Of a stretch of DNA of 64,000 bases, positions 16,125 to 24,784 are shown in pieces. Below the pieces are notes generated by a model. It saw nothing but the letters and a program-made list of their open reading frames with translations. It was not told the DNA's origin and ran no database searches. Numbering within the stretch: the first letter of the stretch is position 1; each line of letters begins with the position of its first letter. The stretch is taken from contig NZ_JAUJZH010000012.1 in the NCBI RefSeq assembly GCF_030486595.1, forward strand, positions 1 through 64,000. Direction: 5' to 3'. Both the position numbers and the translations under genes were made by a program. This DNA comes from Variovorax ginsengisoli (lineage in GTDB: Bacteria; Pseudomonadota; Gammaproteobacteria; Burkholderiales; Burkholderiaceae_C).

Positions 16125-17096
16125 TCACTCGGCCCGGACGCCGGTCTGCCGGATCACGGCCGACCACTTCTTCAGCTCGCTCTCCATCACGGCCGCGAAC
16201 TGGTCGGGCGTGCTGCCGATGGGCTCGGCGGCCTGCGCGACCAGCTTGTCCCGCACCGCCGGCGCGTGCACGATGCGTGCGATCTCCGCCGACAGCCTGT
16301 CGATGACAGCCCTTGGCGCGCCGGCCGGCGCGATGACGCCATACCAGACCTCGGCTTCGTAGCCGCGCAGGGTATCGCCGATGGGTGGCACGTTGGGCAG
16401 CTGCGCGATCGGCCGCTTGCTGGTGACCGCCAGCGCCTTGAGCCTGCCCTGCTGCAGCAGCGGCTGCGAGAACAGTGGGGTGGTGAAGCCTACCTGCACG
16501 AGGCCGGCCAACAGGTCGTTGGCCATCGGCGCGCCGCCCCTGTAGGGGACATGAGTCATGTCGATGCCGGCGCTCAGGTTCATCAGCGCATGGAACAGGT
16601 GCTGCGTGGAGCCGTTGCCTGGCGAGCCATAGTTGATCCTGCCCGGCTGCGCTTTCGCCAGTGCCACCAGCTCCGCCACGTTGTTCACGGGCAGTTGCGG
16701 GTTGACCACCAGCACGAACGGCGAGCTGGCGACCAGCGACACCGGCGCGAAATCCTTCATGGCGTCGTAAGGGGCCTTCGGGTAAAGCAGGGCGTTCGTG
16801 ACGTGAGAGGAGATGGTGAGCATCAGCGTGTAGCCGTCCGGCGCGGCCTTGGCCAGCTCCTGGGTGCCGATCACGCCATTGGCGCCGCCGCGGTTGTCGA
16901 TTACGACGCTCTGCCCCAGCGACTTGCCCAGCTCGGCGCCCACGACGCGCGCGACGATGTCCGCCCCGCCTCCGGGCGGGAAGCCGACGATCATGCGGAT
17001 CGGCTTCGACGGCCAGGTTTCGGCCATGCCGGCTGTGGTCGCGCATGCCAGGGCGACGCACAGCGCCGCCCTGCGAAAGTAGTTCACGATATCCAT
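16125..17096 (-). CDS. Bug-family substrate-binding protein
   Basis: A 323-residue periplasmic receptor. The Sec leader contains AALCVALACATTAGMAE, and the mature part begins WPSKPIRMIVGFPPGGGADI, the Bug ligand loop. THVPYRGGAPMANDL and VPPIGDTLRG follow as expected. It lies inside an operon that also encodes a full carbohydrate-type ABC importer, which is an unusual pairing: the pathway has two unrelated capture systems. Its start overlaps the upstream amidohydrolase end by 13 bp. No TctAB partner is present. Confidence 0.9.
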   Translation of the reverse strand: MDIVNYFRRAALCVALACATTAGMAETWPSKPIRMIVGFPPGGGADIVARVVGAELGKSLGQSVVIDNRGGANGVIGTQELAKAAPDGYTLMLTISSHVTNALLYPKAPYDAMKDFAPVSLVASSPFVLVVNPQLPVNNVAELVALAKAQPGRINYGSPGNGSTQHLFHALMNLSAGIDMTHVPYRGGAPMANDLLAGLVQVGFTTPLFSQPLLQQGRLKALAVTSKRPIAQLPNVPPIGDTLRGYEAEVWYGVIAPAGAPRAVIDRLSAEIARIVHAPAVRDKLVAQAAEPIGSTPDQFAAVMESELKKWSAVIRQTGVRAE

Positions 17097-17944
17097 TCCT
17101 GTTTTACTCCTGTTCGCTGTTTATCGAGGCCGTAGAAGGCACGCGCGGTGGCGCCCATGACGCTGGTATGCACCGAGGCCGGCAGCAGGCGCAGGCAGGT
17201 GTCGCGCCAGCGCGCGTAGCCGCCGGCGAGTTCCACCACGGGCCAGTCGCTGCCCCACATCAGGCGCTCGGGGCCGAAGCTCGCCAGCAGGTGATCGACG
17301 TAAGGGCGCAATTGTTCGTCGTCCCAGGTCGGGGTCGCCTCGGTGGCCAGGCCGGACAGCTTGCAGAACACTCCGGTCTCGCGCGCCACCTGCGCGATAT
17401 CGCGCGCCCACGACGCGAACTCGCCGAGCGCAATGGCGGGTTTGGCGGCGTGATCGATCACGATGGGCAGGCTCGGGTGGCGTTGCGCCAGTTCCGCGAG
17501 CAGCGTGAGGTGTCTCAGCCGCGCCGGCATGTCCAGCGTCAGCCCTTCATGGGCCAGCGTCGCCAGCGCGGGCTGGACCTCCGGCCGCAGGATCCAGCGT
17601 GTCTCCCGCATGAAGCCGAGCATGGGCCGCACCCCTTTCAGAAGTGGACGGCGGGCCAGAGCGGCGATGGTTTCGGATGCCTCGGCTGAAGCGAGGTCTA
17701 CCCAGCCCACCACGCCGCGGACCAGTCCGCCTGAGGCGGCGGCCGCTTCGAGCAGATCCTCCGTCTCGCGCATGCTTGGAGCCGCCTGCACAAGCACCGT
17801 GGCGGTGACCCCACCCAGTTGCGCGCGCAGGTCGTCGAGGCTGTAGTCCCGGGCGATGGCTGAGTCGGACTCGAGCCAGAAGTAGTCGTGGCGGCCGACT
17901 TGCAGCAGGTGCTGGTGCGCGTCCACCATGCCCGGCATGCTCAC
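17084..17944 (-). CDS. amidohydrolase 2-family lactonase-like hydrolase
   Basis: About 286 residues. The N-terminal metal motif is MVDAHQHLLQVGRHDYFWL, then TVLVQAAPSMRETEDLL, LKGVRPMLGFM, PIVIDHAAKP, VFCKLSGLATEA and LMWGSDWPVVELAG. The last block holds the Asp typical of this lactonase group. The GTG at 17944 overlaps the permease stop (GTGA) and is preferred for coupling; an ATG at 17938 is an alternative. It differs from the 13717 enzyme, so the operon may open two lactones in sequence, or the two may act on stereoisomers. Confidence 0.87.
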   Translation of the reverse strand: MSMPGMVDAHQHLLQVGRHDYFWLESDSAIARDYSLDDLRAQLGGVTATVLVQAAPSMRETEDLLEAAAASGGLVRGVVGWVDLASAEASETIAALARRPLLKGVRPMLGFMRETRWILRPEVQPALATLAHEGLTLDMPARLRHLTLLAELAQRHPSLPIVIDHAAKPAIALGEFASWARDIAQVARETGVFCKLSGLATEATPTWDDEQLRPYVDHLLASFGPERLMWGSDWPVVELAGGYARWRDTCLRLLPASVHTSVMGATARAFYGLDKQRTGVKQEWIS

Positions 17945-18768
17945 TTGACCGCCCCGAGCGCCAGGCCGCGGACCAGGTGGCGCTGCATCAGCGCCATGAA
18001 GGCCATGATCGGCACCATGATGCCGATGGCGGCGGCGGCCGACAGCGACCAGTAGTTCAGGTCTTCGCCACCGTATTCGGCAATGGCGACGGGCAGGGTC
18101 TTGGTGTGCGGGCCGGTCAGCACCAGCGCAAACAGGAACTCGTTGTAGGCCAGCAGCAAGCTGAACAGCGCTGTCACCCAAAGGCCGGGCCGCACGATCG
18201 GTAGCACAACCCGGAAGAAGATCTGCCATTCGCTGGCGCCGTCGATGGCCGCCGCCTCGTCAATCTCTGACGGAACGTCGACGAAGAAGCTGTGCATCAG
18301 CCAGATCGTGAACGGCTGGTTGATCGCCACCAGGGCTAGCACCATGGCGGGATAGGTGTCGATCAGGTTGAGGAACTTGGCCAGCAGGAAGAATGGGATC
18401 GCCAGCAGCATGTGGGGGAACATGCGCAACGAGAGCAGGCCGAACAGGACGCCGCGCGCCGCCTTGCCCCGCATGCGCGACAGGCCGTAGGCGGCCATCG
18501 TGCCGATCGAGACGGAGACCACCACCGTGCTCACGGCGATGACGAGGCTATTGGCTAAATAGCGTGCGAAGCCCTTCTCCATCCAGACCTGCTGGTGGAA
18601 CTCGAAGGTCGGCGTGAACACCAGCTTGGGTGGAATGGCGAAGGCGTCGATCGGCAGCTTGATGGAAGTGAGAAAAGCCCAGGCCACCGGGGTCAGCATC
18701 AACGCGGTGAACAGGCACAACGCCAGGAGCAGCAGCAGCTGCGACGTACGGGAGCGGTGGGTATTCAT
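17941..18768 (-). CDS. carbohydrate ABC transporter permease (MalG type)
   Basis: A 275-residue inner-membrane permease with about six hydrophobic segments; the first is LLLLLALCLFTALMLTPVAW. The EAA loop that docks the ATPase reads DEAAAIDGASEWQIFFRVVL. The C-terminal NEFLFALVLTG and ETLPVAI-like block (KTLPVAIAEYGG) is typical of MalG/UgpE proteins. The ATG overlaps the upstream permease stop by four bases. It forms a heterodimer with the product of the neighbouring permease gene. Confidence 0.92.
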   Translation of the reverse strand: MNTHRSRTSQLLLLLALCLFTALMLTPVAWAFLTSIKLPIDAFAIPPKLVFTPTFEFHQQVWMEKGFARYLANSLVIAVSTVVVSVSIGTMAAYGLSRMRGKAARGVLFGLLSLRMFPHMLLAIPFFLLAKFLNLIDTYPAMVLALVAINQPFTIWLMHSFFVDVPSEIDEAAAIDGASEWQIFFRVVLPIVRPGLWVTALFSLLLAYNEFLFALVLTGPHTKTLPVAIAEYGGEDLNYWSLSAAAAIGIMVPIMAFMALMQRHLVRGLALGAVK

Positions 18769-19703
18769 TCGGCGTTCTCCTTGCGGCGGCCCAGGATGAA
18801 GAGGAGAGTGGCGGCCAGCAGCAGGACGATCACCAGCGTCAGCACGCCGAGGGCCGAGGCCTTGCCCACCTGGAACAGGCGGAAGGCCAGGGCGTAGGTC
18901 TGCATGGTCAGCGTCTGCGTGGCGGAGCCCGGCCCGCCGGAAGTGAGCACGTAGATCGTGTCGAAGTAGCGGAAGGCGTCCATCATGCGCATCGTCAACA
19001 CGAAGGCCACGATCGGGCGGATGGCCGGCAGCATGATCCGCAGAAGGATTTGCCGGTCGTTGGCGCCATCGAGCTGGGCCGCCTCGATCTGGCTCTGGTC
19101 CACCGTGTTGAGGCCGGCGTAGAGCACCAGGATCATGAAAGGCGTGAACTGCCAGGCATCGGCCAGCACGACCACGAGCCGGGCCCACATTGGGCTGCCC
19201 AGCCAGTCGGGGGCATAGACGCCCATGCCGGCGAGAACGGAGTCCAGCAATCCCCAGCGCCCCGCGAAGATCCACTTGAGGAACAACGCCGCCACAACCG
19301 GGGTGATGATGTGCGGCAGGAACATCAGCAGGTTGAGGGTGCGCACGCCGACCGTCAGCCGGTACAGGCCCCAGGCGACCGCCAGCCCGACGCAGAACTC
19401 CAGGCCCACGGCCGACACCACGATGCCGAGGGTACGTCCCAGCGCGCCCCAGAAGGCGGCATCGCCCAGCAGGTCCGTGTAGTTGCCCAGGCCCACGAAC
19501 GTGCTGACGCCGCTGTCCAGGTAGTAGTTGAAGAAGCTGAGGTAGAGGGCGTACGCCAGCGGGAACAGCAGGATCAGGACGCAGACGACGGCGCTGGGCA
19601 GCAGGAAGGGCCAGAGCCGGCGAGGGTTGGCCGGTTTGCGGCGGCACGCCGCGCTGCCGTGCGCGCGCACGGCCTGATGGGTGATGACGGTGTCCACGCT
19701 CAT
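18765..19703 (-). CDS. carbohydrate ABC transporter permease (MalF type)
   Basis: A 312-residue inner-membrane permease. It starts with a hydrophilic stretch and a first membrane helix around LLPSAVVCVLILLFPLAYAL. The EAA motif is EAAQLDGANDRQILLRIMLP. GLGNYTDLLGDAAFWGALGR is the usual periplasmic loop of MalF/UgpA proteins. It lies 6 bp after the ATPase gene in the transcribed direction and overlaps the MalG-type gene. Confidence 0.92.
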   Translation of the reverse strand: MSVDTVITHQAVRAHGSAACRRKPANPRRLWPFLLPSAVVCVLILLFPLAYALYLSFFNYYLDSGVSTFVGLGNYTDLLGDAAFWGALGRTLGIVVSAVGLEFCVGLAVAWGLYRLTVGVRTLNLLMFLPHIITPVVAALFLKWIFAGRWGLLDSVLAGMGVYAPDWLGSPMWARLVVVLADAWQFTPFMILVLYAGLNTVDQSQIEAAQLDGANDRQILLRIMLPAIRPIVAFVLTMRMMDAFRYFDTIYVLTSGGPGSATQTLTMQTYALAFRLFQVGKASALGVLTLVIVLLLAATLLFILGRRKENAE

Positions 19704-19709
19704 CTTCCT

Positions 19710-20765
19710 TCAGGCCTCGAGGCGCCTGCCGCAGTCGGCGTCGAACAGGTGCGCCCGCGCAGGATCCGGCGCAAGCACGATCCGATGCCCAGGGGCGCAG
19801 TCGCTGCGGTCACGCACCGTGACGGTCACGTCGTGGCCAGCGCAGCGGCAATAGAGCTGGGTATCGGCGCCGGTCGGCTCCACCATCACGACCTCCACCG
19901 GCAGGCCGGTGTCGCCGAGGGCGCAATGCTCGGGTCGCAGGCCGTACAGGACCTTCTGTCCCTCCTGCACTCGTTGGCCGGGAGGCAGCGGCAGGCTGCC
20001 GCCCTCGAACTGCACCCGGTCGCCGTGAACCGTGCCGGGCAGCAGGTTCATGGCCGGGGAGCCGATGAAGGTGGCGACGAAGGTGTTGACCGGGCGGTCG
20101 TAGAGCTCCAGCGGCGCCCCGGCCTGCTCCACGACCCCGCCGCGCAGCACCACGATCTTATCCCCCATGGTCATGGCCTCGGTCTGGTCATGGGTCACGT
20201 AGACGGAGGTGGCCTTCAGGCGCCGGTGCAACTCGCGGATCTCAATGCGCATCTGCACGCGCAGCTTGGCATCGAGGTTGGACAGGGGTTCGTCGAACAG
20301 GAAGACCTGCGGGTTGCGCACGATCGCGCGCCCCATGGCGACGCGCTGGCGCTGTCCGCCCGAGAGCTGCCGGGGGAAGCGCTCCAGGTACGGGCCCAGG
20401 CCCAGGATACCTGCGGCGCGGTCCACCCGTTGCTCGATTTCGCGTTTCGGCTGCCGGGCGAGGCTGAGCGCGAAGGACATGTTCTCGCGCACCGACATGT
20501 GGGGGTAGAGCGCATAGTTCTGGAACACCATGGCGATGTCCCGGTCCTTGGGCGGGACTTCGTTGACCACCCGCGTGCCGATAGAGATCTCGCCCTCGTC
20601 GGCGTCCTCCAAGCCGGCGATCATCCGCAGCAACGTGGATTTGCCGCAGCCGGACGGGCCGACGAGCACGCAGAATTCGCCGTCCGCAATGTCGATGTCC
20701 ACGCCCCGGATGACCTGGGTGCCGCCGAAGTGCTTTTCGATGCCGCTGATGTGTACGGATGCCAT
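19710..20765 (-). CDS. ABC transporter ATP-binding protein (UgpC/MalK family)
   Basis: A 351-residue ATPase. Walker A is GPSGCGKST (about residues 36-44), the Q-loop is MVFQNYALYPHMSVREN, the signature is RQLSGGQRQRVAMGRAIVR, Walker B is VFLFDEPLSNLDAKLR, and the switch is SVYVTHDQTEAMTMGD. The C-terminal third (about residues 235-351) is the OB/TOBE regulatory domain found in sugar and glycerol-phosphate importers. The start is ATG at 20765. It energises the adjacent MalF/MalG-type permeases. Confidence 0.93.
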   Translation of the reverse strand: MASVHISGIEKHFGGTQVIRGVDIDIADGEFCVLVGPSGCGKSTLLRMIAGLEDADEGEISIGTRVVNEVPPKDRDIAMVFQNYALYPHMSVRENMSFALSLARQPKREIEQRVDRAAGILGLGPYLERFPRQLSGGQRQRVAMGRAIVRNPQVFLFDEPLSNLDAKLRVQMRIEIRELHRRLKATSVYVTHDQTEAMTMGDKIVVLRGGVVEQAGAPLELYDRPVNTFVATFIGSPAMNLLPGTVHGDRVQFEGGSLPLPPGQRVQEGQKVLYGLRPEHCALGDTGLPVEVVMVEPTGADTQLYCRCAGHDVTVTVRDRSDCAPGHRIVLAPDPARAHLFDADCGRRLEA

Positions 20766-20794
20766 GTAGTGCCTGGGAACTTGTGGATTGCAGA

Positions 20795-22060
20795 TCAGCG
20801 GTAGTAGCCGCGACCCTTGAGGTAGGCCTCGGTCTCGCCGGCAGCCTCGTCCATGGCCTGCTTGGTGGACATCTCGCCGGTGACAGCCTGCAGAATGCGG
20901 CGCGAGACGAATTCGCCTACCGCGTAGAACTCGGGCAGCGCGGGAAACGGGGTGCCGGTCTCGATGGCCTGCGCTGCCGCGGGGTAGAAGCGGTTCTTTG
21001 CGCGGAGCTCGGGGTCGTTGAGCAGCGCCTTGCGCGGCGGCACGAGCATGCCGGCTGCCTCGCGCATGTTGGCCTCGCGCGTCGCTGTGGCCATGATGCG
21101 GAATAGCTGGTCGGGGTCCTGCTTGCTGAAGGCGGAGATTGCATAGCCGTCGGCCAGCACGCGCGCATGGCCCTGCGGCATGGGCGCCCACTCGAACTTG
21201 CCGGCTGCGCGCGACTGCTTGGGGTCGTCCACCGAACGGGCGCGCGTCGCCCACTGCATGCCCATCGCCGCCGCGTCCTGCTGCAGGGCGATCGTGCACT
21301 CGTCGTTGGCCGCGGTAGCGAAGCCACGCTGCGCAGCCCGGGTCGACTCCTTCAGGGCCTCGATGGCACGCACACCAGCCTCGTTGTTGAAGATCGGCTT
21401 CCAGTTGCTGTCGAACCAGCCCTGGCCGATGGTGTTCATGTACCAATGGGCCTCGTTCATCGTCGCGTCGGTGGGCTTCAGGCAGCTGATCGCGCCGGCA
21501 CGGGCCGGGGAATTGAGTGCCTTGGCGAGCGCCTGGTATTCCGCCACGCTCCTGGGCAAGGGCTTGCCTGCCGCGTCGAGCAGGTCCTTGCGGTAGTAAA
21601 GCATCATCACGTTGACCGTGCCAGGCAGGGCGTAGATGCGCCCGTTGTAGCTGCACATCTTCATCGCCGCGTCGGAGAAGTCGCCGAGGTTGAACTCATT
21701 CTTGTACTTGGCCCAGAGGTCGTCCAGCGGGCGCAGCCAGCCGTTGCGCGCATAGGAGGCGACGGAGGAGTCGATCACGTAGACGATGTCGAAGGTCGAC
21801 GCCTTGGAGGACATTGCGATGGTGACGAGCTCACCCATCTTCTCGAAAGGCATCAGCTGCGCGTTGACGTCCACGCCCGGCAGCGCCGTCTTCATCTTGC
21901 CGGCCCAGAATTCCAGAGCCGGATAACGGTGGCTGATCAGTTGTATCTGGTCAGCCGCAAGCGCCGACCTAGGCAGGGCGATGGCACCTGCACCGAAAGT
22001 GGCCGCTGCTGCGGACAGACCTTTGAGCGCCCTGCGGCGCCCGGCATTCACGAGGCTCAT
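20795..22060 (-). CDS. extracellular solute-binding protein, family 1
   Basis: A 421-residue sugar/polyol-type binding protein and first gene of the operon. The leader contains GRRRALKGLSAAAATFGAGA and ends near ALAAD; the arginine cluster suggests Tat export but Sec cannot be excluded. The mature protein has the family 1 pattern STFDIVYVIDSSVASYARNG and GRIYALPGTVNVMMLYYRKD. An AGGAGAC box precedes the ATG. It delivers substrate to the MalFGK-type importer. The ligand is probably a carbohydrate, sugar acid or lactone; this is inference. Confidence 0.92.
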   Translation of the reverse strand: MSLVNAGRRRALKGLSAAAATFGAGAIALPRSALAADQIQLISHRYPALEFWAGKMKTALPGVDVNAQLMPFEKMGELVTIAMSSKASTFDIVYVIDSSVASYARNGWLRPLDDLWAKYKNEFNLGDFSDAAMKMCSYNGRIYALPGTVNVMMLYYRKDLLDAAGKPLPRSVAEYQALAKALNSPARAGAISCLKPTDATMNEAHWYMNTIGQGWFDSNWKPIFNNEAGVRAIEALKESTRAAQRGFATAANDECTIALQQDAAAMGMQWATRARSVDDPKQSRAAGKFEWAPMPQGHARVLADGYAISAFSKQDPDQLFRIMATATREANMREAAGMLVPPRKALLNDPELRAKNRFYPAAAQAIETGTPFPALPEFYAVGEFVSRRILQAVTGEMSTKQAMDEAAGETEAYLKGRGYYR

Positions 22061-22110
22061 TCTTGTCTCCTGTAGGGATCGGCCCTTTCATGGCGGGACC
22101 GGTGCAGAGA

Positions 22111-22139
22111 ACTTTAGGGAACGGCTGCAGGGGGGTCAA
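22111..22139 (-). promoter_or_regulatory. candidate sigma-70 promoter of the nine-gene ABC/lactonase operon
   Basis: On the minus strand, TTGACC (22139-22134), a 17-bp spacer, then TAAAGT (22116-22111). Transcription would start near 22104, about 44 nt before the solute-binding protein ATG. It is the best promoter-like sequence upstream of the operon. Confidence 0.5.
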
Positions 22140-22226
22140 ACGACAATTTCTGGAGACTGGCAAGAGAAAAACTCAGGCACGTGCGCATACTGGCGGCCGC
22201 CTGCGGCGAGCAAGAGCGGCAGGCCA

Positions 22227-22343
22227 TGGCAGCATGACTACGACCATCACCGCCCACACGGATCACTTGGTCACCTGACCCCCAGTGAGTTCGTCAAAAA
22301 GAGGTCAGATCAACAGGCCGAAAACCGCTCAACTCCAGTTTAG
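22227..22343 (+). pseudogene. IS3-family transposase OrfB, C-terminal fragment
   Basis: WQHDYDHHRPHGSLGHLTPS followed by EFVKKRSDQQAENRSTPV is the hallmark C-terminus of IS3-group (IS407-like) OrfB integrases. Only the last 38 residues survive, followed by an IS-end-like sequence around 22335-22365. Inactive fragment. Confidence 0.7.
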
Positions 22344-22368
22344 AACTAACCGGAAATGGGGGGACGTC

Positions 22369-22437
22369 ATGACGATGACGGCCTACAACTTGACGCGCAT
22401 GCGCTCGGTGGGACAACTCCGTCCGCAGGGGCTCTGA
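22369..22437 (+). pseudogene. IS5/IS1182-like transposase C-terminal tail
   Basis: MTAYNLTRMRSVGQLRPQGL followed by a stop resembles the last residues of IS5/IS1182-type transposases. It begins 25 bp after the IS3 fragment's stop, which suggests one element inserted into another followed by deletion of both. Only about 22 residues remain. Confidence 0.4.
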
Positions 22438-22572
22438 GGCAACCAGAGGCTCGAAAAACACCCTCAAATCAGCGACAACGGATCCCGAAATCGCTGCTTG
22501 CGGCACTATGTGAAAAGCAAATCTTCGCCGAAGCAGATGGCGCGCTTCGGAGGGGAGTATTTCCGAATCCTG

Positions 22573-22719
22573 CTAGGTTGCGCCCCGGATGGCCCACGCG
22601 AGCGAGCCGATTGCAGCACAGATGGCGATCCATCGCATGGCGCGAGAATCCCAAAGGGCGATCGCGAGCATGGTGCTGCCGCTCACCAATGAGCCAAGGG
22701 TAATCGGATCTCTCATCAT
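22573..22719 (-). CDS. small hydrophobic protein, unrecognised
   Basis: A 48-residue frame starting 8 bp after the HDOD gene stop on the same strand. It has two hydrophobic runs, ITLGSLVSGSTMLAIALW and WIAICAAIGSLAWAI, so it would be a small two-helix membrane protein. The close spacing suggests co-transcription with the HDOD gene. No family was recognised and the frame could be spurious. Confidence 0.35.
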   Translation of the reverse strand: MMRDPITLGSLVSGSTMLAIALWDSRAMRWIAICAAIGSLAWAIRGAT

Positions 22720-22727
22720 CGATGCGC

Positions 22728-24071
22728 TCAATCGGCCATTTCCGCCAGGTTCACGTTCTGCGTCCACGCCATTGCCAACAGGTTCGCCGCGTTCACCTTC
22801 TCCGAGCTCATGAAGAGTGACTCGGCAAGCTGCGCTGCCTCGCTGGCATCGATCTCGCAGCATTCGGCCAAGGTGATGAAGGGGCCGTACAGACCTTCGC
22901 GCTTCAGGATCGCCAGTTGAATCGCTTCGGAAAGCTGGACCTTGTCCAGCACCTCTTCCAGGGACGCGCCAAGCAACTTGTCGATCAGCGAGAACATGCC
23001 GGCCACAAATAGACTGTCGGCCTCGTCGGGCGGCAGCGTCCCCTGGCCCATCAGCTCGACGAAGCGGCCGCGCTTGATCGCCTTCCTGGTCATGAACGCA
23101 GAACTGCCCTTGTTACTGGTCGCTAGCAGCAGCGCGAGCCATCGGAACAGTGGGGAGTAGCCGAACATGGCCACCGCGTGGCGGATCGATTTGATCTCGA
23201 CGCCGATCCCCATGCCGGGAGAGTTGATGTAGCGCAGCAGACGGTAGGTGAGCACCGGGTCGTGTTTAAGAGCGGCTTCGATGACGCGCACGTCTTCGTT
23301 GCGCCGGATCACCTGCATCAGGCGGATGATGAGCATGGCTTCCGGCTGCAGGGCGACCCCCGCTTCAGCCCCGAGCGAGAGGGCTCCCCTGCCATCCACG
23401 AGGACGTCTACGCGGCGTGCGGCGCAGGCGCCGAAGTCCTGCCAGCTCGCCATGCGCGTGGCGATGGGTTGAAAGGCAGGCGCCCCCAATGATGGGCTCT
23501 GGATGCTCGCGACGAGTTCGGCATGGCCGTCGACTACGTCCACATGGGTGACGATGGCGCGGATCTCCGGATCTTCGGGCAGCGAAGCGGCGCCGCGCAG
23601 CATGACGCCGAAACCCTTCGCGCGAAGCAGAAGTAGCATGGCGCGCGTGCCTTCATCCATCAGCTCGTCGAGGCCCATGCACAAGACGAAGTTCTTGGGC
23701 GGCAGGTCGGTTTGCCACTCGTCCAGAAGAAGGCCTTCGGCCGTCACGTCGAGAAGGATGAGGAGTTCACCCATGCGCCAGCCGGCCTTGGGGTCGTTGA
23801 GGTTCCTCGCGATGCAGGAAACGAGTGCCTTCAAGTTGTCGATAGCACTCGGCTCGCCGTGCTGTGAAGCCGGACGCCAGGCGAGTCTGTAGCCCCTGAC
23901 ACGTTTTTTCCCGTCCAGAAGCACCGCGTAGGTGATGAAGCCGGTGTCGAGCTTGGGTGCGAGCGCTGCGCACGGATCGATCGTCTCGGGATCGTTGGCC
24001 ATGGCTGCGCTTGCGCCATCGCCCAGGGTGATGAGCCTCGAGCCTGCGCGCCGGAAGAAATCAACTAGCAA
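22728..24071 (-). CDS. EAL-like/HDOD-domain signalling protein (YuxH-like)
   Basis: A 447-residue cytoplasmic protein. The N-terminal half (about residues 40-220) is a degenerate EAL-like module: LILLDVTAEGLLLDEWQTDL and FVLCMGLDELMDEG are present but no intact EAL catalytic motif is seen, so it probably does not cleave cyclic-di-GMP. The C-terminal half (about 230-430) is an HDOD domain: HDPVLTYRLLRYINSPGMGI, IRHAVAMFGYSPLFRWLALL and ADSLFVAGMFSLIDKLLG. Such proteins act in c-di-GMP or phosphorelay-linked signalling. It stands apart from catabolic operons, between IS remnants. Confidence 0.85.
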   Translation of the reverse strand: MLVDFFRRAGSRLITLGDGASAAMANDPETIDPCAALAPKLDTGFITYAVLLDGKKRVRGYRLAWRPASQHGEPSAIDNLKALVSCIARNLNDPKAGWRMGELLILLDVTAEGLLLDEWQTDLPPKNFVLCMGLDELMDEGTRAMLLLLRAKGFGVMLRGAASLPEDPEIRAIVTHVDVVDGHAELVASIQSPSLGAPAFQPIATRMASWQDFGACAARRVDVLVDGRGALSLGAEAGVALQPEAMLIIRLMQVIRRNEDVRVIEAALKHDPVLTYRLLRYINSPGMGIGVEIKSIRHAVAMFGYSPLFRWLALLLATSNKGSSAFMTRKAIKRGRFVELMGQGTLPPDEADSLFVAGMFSLIDKLLGASLEEVLDKVQLSEAIQLAILKREGLYGPFITLAECCEIDASEAAQLAESLFMSSEKVNAANLLAMAWTQNVNLAEMAD

Positions 24072-24583
24072 TGTCCTGCCTCCATACGAATCCCGTGGGA
24101 CGCGGCCTTCCTGGCCGCCCTCGTTCTGGTCAATGCGATCGATTGTTGGCGCTCAGGCCCTTGCCGAACAGGGTCAGATCACCTGCATTTGAGCGGACCA
24201 GTTCAACTCGGTAGCGTGACGCTGGAGCTGCAAATCCGGGCTAGGAGTCAGCGCGGCACCGCAAAGATGAGTGGTGTCAGGTAGCAGAAGTGAATGCCGA
24301 TCTTGAGCAGACGGCTGGAGGATTGGTGCCGCGCGCTCTACTCGGTTAATGGAACCTACTACTTGGCCCCAGTTACGATGAGCACGCGCCAGCGCGAGGA
24401 CATCTGGGGTACCGCAGATTTCTCGAACTAAACATGTCAGGAAGGGGCGCGCGCCGCTGGTCAGATAGGTCGGATTTCTCCGCCCGCGCTTGAAATTGAG
24501 CGGCACAACGGAATGTCCGGTCCTGGTCGCATTCTGCCCGTCAAGCTCGCTTCGCTGTGAGCTCTTCGCCCGGACGGCGGAGC
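24072..24583. other. gene-less stretch upstream of HDOD gene
   Basis: About 510 bp without a supported gene. A minus-strand frame of about 110 codons (24174-24506) has no recognisable motif. The promoter of the HDOD gene should lie here but no clear hexamers were seen. Confidence 0.35.
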
Positions 24584-24784
24584 CTAAAAGTTCGCCGTCG
24601 TGGTGGTGTGGTACCCGGTGAGCCTGCCGCCTTGCGTCGCCTCAGCGCCGCGAGCCTTCCTGGTTGACAACAGCAGTGTCGCGGCCGCCGCTCCGAACAG
24701 CGCTAGCAGGCTCCAGGCGCCGAACGCATAGACCAAGCAAACCGGCATGAGGACAGCAAGAATGAGAAGAAGTAGCCTGAGCAT
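24584..24784 (-). CDS. small membrane protein, unrecognised
   Basis: A 66-residue protein with two hydrophobic helices, LLLLILAVLMPVCLVYAFGA and SLLALFGAAAATLLL, and a short basic C-terminal tail. Composition is that of a real small inner-membrane protein rather than a shadow frame. It stands alone between two gene-poor stretches. No function can be proposed. Confidence 0.4.
   Translation of the reverse strand: MLRLLLLILAVLMPVCLVYAFGAWSLLALFGAAAATLLLSTRKARGAEATQGGRLTGYHTTTTANF

Noticed and set aside
17941..19647. A 568-codon minus-strand frame that looks like a fused permease
   Set aside because: Only its second half (from 18768) is in the true permease frame. The first half is a shadow of the other permease gene, whose real frame ends at 18765.
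24174..24506. A 110-codon minus-strand open frame upstream of the HDOD gene
   Set aside because: No motif, no ribosome binding site and no coherent composition; likely a random frame.
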